A DNA stretch of 64,000 nucleotides from Warburgia ugandensis (taxonomy: Eukaryota > Streptophyta > Magnoliopsida > Canellales > Canellaceae): NCBI GenBank assembly GCA_035236585.1, contig CP141130.1, positions 77,013,944-77,077,943 of the forward strand, written 5' to 3'. Below are positions 58,701-64,000 of the stretch, in pieces. The notes beneath the pieces are model-generated. The model was given only the letters and a program-made list of their open reading frames with translations, made no database searches and had not been told where the DNA came from. Each line of letters begins with the position of its first letter. Within the stretch, counting starts at the first letter, position 1. A program made the position numbers and the translations under genes.

Positions 58701-59759
58701 ATGGGTCATTATTATTCTACCGGTCGGACGCTCAGTTACCTTTCACTCTCTCTCTCTCTCTCTCTCTGTAAAGGAGGTACAGTATAATGACTTCTGTTAT
58801 TAATTTATGCAAAAAGGAATCCCAACTGCGTGCAACTGCGACATAGAATCTAGCAGAGTGGGAAAGCAAAACGAGGAAAGGCTTTATCCTTCTTTTTTTT
58901 TTCTTTTTCAATCAGCAATTAGCCCCAGCAAATGCACGGTCCTAAATATGCTATTAGTCTTTGGGAGACTAAAGTTTTTGTCAGTAGAAAACTATACTGT
59001 TTATTTATTTATTTTAAAGGAAAAAGAACAGCAGCCATTAGTTTGTATTCTAAAAATAAAAATAATATATTATAATGGTAACTTCTATTGGTTGGTTCAG
59101 ATATTGCAATCGAGTATATGAACACTTACATATTTATTATAGTGCATAGAAAAATTAAATAATTAAGAAATATAGATTCTGATGTTTCTCCTAAAATTAA
59201 GATTTTATCTTTTGTAATTTTCAGTTGAGTCCTGGTAAGAGTAGATTTCTCCTGGTGTTAATCAGTTAATTGTTGGTACAGTTTTAAGGAAAGCTAAAGT
59301 ATTTGATGAAAGCCTAAAAATGCAAAAAATACAGCTTACTAAAGTAATTGTTGATAACTAAAAATTACAAAGATACAACCTTAACTTTTAAGAATCCCCA
59401 TCCTAAAAGGTAGATGCTGCCTTGGTGGTTGTCTTTGGAATATCTAAGTCGTTCATTGGATTCTTCGTGCAGAAATTAGGTGACTTCAAAGAAATCTATG
59501 CATTTGGATGATCCTGACTACCACTTCTGGGTCTCTGAAACAAAAATGAATGGTCTTGATGTTTTACCAAAAGATAAATAAGCTAAAAGGATTGAATGAA
59601 AATGAAATTTGTTTCCTAGCTTATATTACCTGTTCCACACATTGATGAATGGCTTAGATCTGCAAAACACTATCACCTTGAATGAAAAAAGAAAACATCA
59701 TTTCTTATGATATTTGTGAACTTCTAAGCCTAATGGGACTCCAATTCTAAAGGAAGGTA
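52746..59759. other. Long intergenic region, no gene confirmed
   Basis: Low-complexity tracts only: poly(A) at about 53104-53121 and a (CT)n run at about 58747-58768. Several 60-105-codon frames show no family signature. The minus-strand sequence at 58540-58800 resembles a pyrimidine-rich leader with a GTGAGT donor. It could be a distant 5' exon of the EF-hand gene, but this is speculative. Confidence 0.45.
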
Positions 59760-59811
59760 AAGGGGCAGTCCTGGTGCAAGAAGCTCTCGCCAATGTGGGG
59801 TCTGGGAAAAG
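59760..59811 (-). repeat. Au SINE fragment, 3' end only
   Basis: AAGGGGCAGTCCTGGTGCAAG to GGGGTCTGGGAAAAG, about 50 bp. Confidence 0.7.
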
Positions 59812-60184
59812 TAAAGTATTTGCTAAAATATAAAACTGCAAAAAATACAGCTCGATAAAAGGAACTGTTGATAACTAAAAGGACTAAACGCTCATAAACA
59901 TTTAAGAAATAGACACTATCTGGAGCATTCTTTTGAAACATTTGAGCCATTCATTAGTTGAGGGGTACAGAATTAGGTGACTTACCAGAAATTTATGCAT
60001 TTGGATGATCCTAGCCACTTTTTTAGAGGCTTTACAAGGTAAACAAAAATAAATAGTCTTAATCTTTTATAAAAAAAACATAAAATAAAAGCAATAAATG
60101 GTTGAAATTAACTTGCAACGTATTTAAGTCATTCTAAGCATAATGAATGGTTTAGATATACAAAACATTATCACTATGACAGAA

Positions 60185-60800
60185 AGAAGTCAGCCTCCAT
60201 ACCACTCAATGGTCTACTCTTACCCGGACTTGACTACTATTATATTGAACTGACTGAACATAAGAAGGAAGAAGATCTGCTGCCAATTTTTTCACCAAGG
60301 AAAAATTCGCAACCCCCGAACCAGCAGCCTTTGCCCCAAGCAAGACCGCCCTTGTCCCTTCCCTTTTTCCATTCAACCTCCTTTGCTTTGTTCTAATAGA
60401 GTCTAAGGCAAAGCTAAAGTGGTTCATCCTGGGGAGAAGGATGGGAACGAGCGGAACTTTAATACAACCTTTTTTTATCCTGCTGGAGGGTGAGACACCT
60501 TGGTTTACCTATCTCAATAAAGTATATGATTGGTTCAAGGAGCATCTCGAGATTCAGGCGATTGCTCTAGTCAGGAGTCTGTTTATAGTAGCGACTTTTG
60601 AATTGTGGTTTGCTTGAATTGGCTTGGCTCTCAGCTCCTTTGATTAGGCTCGAGTTTAAGAGGGTTTCTTAGCAGTATCCAAAGTAAAGGTGTTCCGTAC
60701 TTGTTCCATCCCGTACCTCTACTTCTGTCCCGTATCTCTCTCCTTTACCTTCTGTAGTCACTTTTCCATCCGGGAAGGCAAGTAAGCTGGCATCAATCAA
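60185..60800. other. Candidate organelle DNA insertion with a plastid petB fragment
   Basis: At 60519-60565 the plus strand encodes KVYDWFKEHLEIQAIA. This matches the start of plastid cytochrome b6 (petB) exon 2 with two changes. It is preceded by TTTACCTATCTCAAT, consistent with the end of the petB group II intron. The surrounding 500-600 bp have a base texture unlike the AT-rich neighbours and reminiscent of plant mitochondrial DNA. It may have come via the mitochondrion; the borders are not fixed. Confidence 0.5.
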
Positions 60801-61276
60801 TGATTTTCTTATATGCATTGTAAAATATTTTCATGGTATTCTATTTAATATATAACTGATAATGATTACAAAGCATTACATTCTGATAACATTATAGTTG
60901 GACATCGTACTAATTCTTAGATCTGTTGATGGCAGTCTGTTCAATCTAAATGTGACCTAAACGCATTTCTAGGAAAAATGTGACCTAAACGAATAAAAAG
61001 AATCTATTAACAATCGAATGATATAGTTTCTTTTACTTTTGTTATTCCTCTTATTATAAATGAGCCTAATCATAGCAATACATTGGGTATTTGTGTGTTT
61101 TTTGTTCCTAACAAAACTAATTATAAATTAAAAAATTATGAAATTAAATTGGGGTGAGGTTAAATCAAGAAACAGTCCATACAATAACATTTGCAAACAT
61201 GGTATTCATGTAATACATATATTTTTCATTTTAGATTGTATCATTCACACATAACATCAACAAGAAAGTGGTGACT
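60801..61276. other. Intergenic, AT-rich
   Basis: Nothing recognised. The last 16 bp are the left target duplication of the next SINE. Confidence 0.5.
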
Positions 61277-61457
61277 AAAGGGCAGCCCCGGTGCACAAAG
61301 CTCCCACCTGTGTGGGATTTGGGGAAGGGGCGGACCACAAGGGCCTATAGTAGGCAGCCTTACCTTGCATTTTTTAAAAAGGCTGCTTCCACGCCTTGAA
61401 CTTATGACCTCAAGGTCACACGACGACAACTTTTACTGTTACGCCAAGGCTCCCCTT
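61277..61457 (-). mobile_element. Full-length Au SINE with perfect 16-bp target duplication
   Basis: CAAGAAAGTGGTGACT is repeated exactly at 61261-61276 and 61458-61473. The SINE is near consensus from AAGGGCAGCCCCGGTGCAC to GCCAAGGCTCCCCTT. Confidence 0.93.
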
Positions 61458-61667
61458 CAAGAAAGTGGTGACTATGGGAAAAATTTAGATTTAGTCCCTA
61501 AGGAGAGTAAAAACATGAAGAGAAGGTATGACGCCACGGAAAGTTAGATATGATTTACCTTTTCAAATTGATTTTGCAACTTCTTCAATGGTAAGAACCA
61601 ATGTTATATTTAGACACGAGAAGAATAAATTATAAATATGTAAAAGAAAGTTCTCATGGTGGAGATG

Positions 61668-61803
61668 AAAGGGCAGCCCCGGTGCATGAAGCTCCTGCCT
61701 ATGCAGGGTCTGGGGAAGGGGCAGACTACAAGGGCGTAAAGTACACAACCTTAGCTTGCATTTTATAAGAGATTGTTTCCATGCCTTAAACCTATGACCT
61801 CAA
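61668..61803 (-). mobile_element. Au SINE, 5' truncated, with 9-bp flanking repeat
   Basis: The copy stops inside ATGACCTCAAGG, just short of the head. GGTGGAGAT at 61659-61667 and 61804-61812 flank it, consistent with incomplete reverse transcription before integration. Confidence 0.85.
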
Positions 61804-61812
61804 GGTGGAGAT

Positions 61813-63674
61813 ACTACCCTGTTAAAAAAAATATGAAGAGCTTGTGAGGATGGGATAGACTAATAAATTGACTCAAGAGAAAGAGACAAAAAGAAGGAAA
61901 TAGAAGGAAATAAAAAAGCAAGTTTTTCTCTTACTAGGCTGAGATGGACATTTCAAAAAAGTAACTTTATGAGATAGTAATTAGGAGTCACAACAATTGA
62001 AAAGGGATATTTAAGAGAGGAGATTAGAAAAGTTTGGAAAATAAGAAAGGTTTGAGAACAGAAAAAAGAGTCTAAACTCTCATTATTTGAAGGGAAACAT
62101 TGTGGGTGTTTACCACTGCAACCACTCTACTCAAATTAAAAATAATTATACAATCAAACAATGAAAAAATCCATGTAAGACCTCGGATTAAGGAGAAGGG
62201 TGGAGAAGCAAATTTATTTATTACTATAAATATAGATGCAGTGAAAAGCTACACAGAATACTAGATAGAAGCATACCCTATTTCCTAAGTCCACTTAAAT
62301 CCATAGTCACAAAGTTTGGACTGAGAAAAAAATGGGCAAGGCAAATATTCGTAAAATTTGACAAATGTTTTAGAAAATAAAAATAGGAAAAATTTATTTT
62401 TCATATATGAGTTTAAACTTTTCATTTGAAGTTTTAACTAGCTTTGTAAATATTATTTGAGAAGTTGGCAAATTATTTGTGAAATTTGACTTTGATAAGA
62501 AATTTCATTTTAATTTCTTAAAGTTTTCTTTCAATTTGAAAATTTTAGAATATTATGATTTGTTCGAAAAATATCAAGCCATAAAAAATTCAAGACTTCT
62601 TAAAAAAAAATTGATTAATTGGAGAAAATTTTGTGAACTCCCCAATAATAGGAACCTCTAATCAAGCATAATCAATAGAGGCATCATGGTGTCTGTGACC
62701 AATTGTACTGGACGACTTTCGGCAAAACAAGGAGCTGTTACTTCCACAAAATTTTTGGGATACATGACAAACTCTTTTAAACTTTTGATGCCTTGCTTTT
62801 GAGTTAAATGGGAAGTTACTCACATTACCACCCACCCAAATTATCCTCTTGATATGCTGAATAAAGTATGAGATTTTTTTGTTTAACTTAGATATTCATT
62901 TTACAAACAAAGAATTATGAAGCAAATCACTCAAATACTCCTCTAAATCCAATCTCTAGACAAATGAGAAAGCAGTTACTCAAACTCATGGCCTGAGTAT
63001 ATTCTAAGGAAAATGCTAGGTTGTATGTAACCAGCAGCTATGTTTTCTTTTTAAGTTAGATTTAACACACACCGATGCACAGTCTTAAACCCGAATGGAC
63101 CCAATTGAGAAGCTCCTCTTTTCCTAATTGAGTATGCTACTGCACTTGAAGGCTTTGGTATGACCAGCAGCTACGTTGTTGGCTAAACTCAGAATTTTCT
63201 TCTTTTACGTTCTTTCTCACTCTTTAGCCCGTGAGTGAAGCTTATTTGGGGAATTCAACGTTGCTCGGCGGCTTGATTTAGTAAATCAACATCAGCCAAA
63301 ACCAATTTGTAAAAAGATGTTGGTAATCTGCAATTTTGTTTTGCATCTATTTTAATATAGAAAACATGCATTTCGAATGGATATTTCTGGCATCTGAAAA
63401 ATTCTAACTTTTGATCGAAAACATATAGGCTGTGACAAACCTAAAGTCAAAGGCCAAAAATATGCTTTCAAGATGCAAATTATCTAAACCGGGCAAGTCC
63501 TCCATTAGGAAATATCAAAGCGGACCAAACCTAAGAGACATCCAAGACGAGAAATCAAATAAAGAAGTCAGATTATTCAATGCGAATGTGGTCCGCATTT
63601 GTTTGGGCATTGCTTTGAGCAATCTGTTTTGGCATTTCTTACAGAGAAACTAGGAAGCTTCCCCACACTATCAA
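61813..63674. other. Intergenic, no gene seen
   Basis: AT-rich with short frames only. Confidence 0.5.
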
Positions 63675-63855
63675 AAAGGGCAGTCGGGTGCACAAAACTC
63701 TCACGTATGCAGAATTCAGGAAAGGAGAGGACCATAAAGGACCTATAATACGCAACCTTACTTTATACTTTTCAACAAGAGACTGTTTCCTAAACTCCAA
63801 CCTATGACCTCCAGGTCACACAGCGACAACTCAATTGTTGTGCCAAGGCTCACTT
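63675..63855 (-). repeat. Au SINE, old and diverged
   Basis: Full-length outline (AAAGGGCAGTCGGGTGCAC ... GACCTCCAGGTCACACAGCG ... GCCAAGGCTCACTT) with many substitutions. Confidence 0.82.
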
Positions 63856-64000
63856 CTATATTTCAAATATATTTGATAGACGAAAATGGACCAAAATTGA
63901 TTTCCGGGCAAAAAAGAATTCTCTACAGAAAGTGTCTTATACCTCAACATCGAATTACGGCAAATAAATTTTTTTTTTTTTTTTGAGTAATTGGCTTAAT

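Overview
The window is nuclear DNA from a flowering plant. Three spliced or intact plant genes are recognisable. Most of the rest is transposable-element debris typical of plants: tRNA-derived SINEs of the Au type, a hAT-type non-autonomous element, two dead LINE families, a long LTR-like block and a candidate organelle insertion. The species cannot be fixed from the sequence; a woody dicot or early-diverging angiosperm is a guess. There is no prokaryotic gene organisation, CRISPR array or operon.

Layout. (1) 636-3025, minus strand: seven exons of a secreted malectin-like/LRR protein, running off the left edge. (2) 4.6-11.7 kb: Au SINEs, an RNase H fragment and a hAT MITE with a perfect 8-bp target duplication. 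(3) 11.67-16.12 kb: an LTR-like block of about 4.45 kb with no visible coding capacity. (4) 18.2-27 kb: two diverged copies of a pseudogene for a plant RING/C2H2 zinc-finger protein, separated by a purine-rich block that is itself tandemly duplicated. (5) 31.1-34.3 kb: an L1-type LINE carcass. (6) 37.8-44.1 kb: twelve Au SINE copies in 6.4 kb, plus a 440-bp direct duplication flanking a second hAT MITE copy. (7) 46.5-50.9 kb: the gene island, with an intact tandem-kinase receptor-like kinase of the LecRK-S.2 type (plus) converging on a four-exon, four-EF-hand CML21-type calcium-binding protein (minus). (8) 51.4-64 kb: an Au SINE beside a dead RTE-like LINE, a long unassigned stretch, a candidate organelle insertion with a plastid petB fragment, and more SINEs.

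The three genes belong to themes of extracellular sensing, receptor-kinase signalling and calcium signalling. Nothing here shows that they act together; plant genes are usually regulated independently. I found no convincing new biological system. The most informative observations are the degenerate second kinase domain, the shared RING mutation that dates inactivation of the duplicated pseudogene, the SINE cluster with exact target-site duplications, and the hairpin-array hAT MITE.
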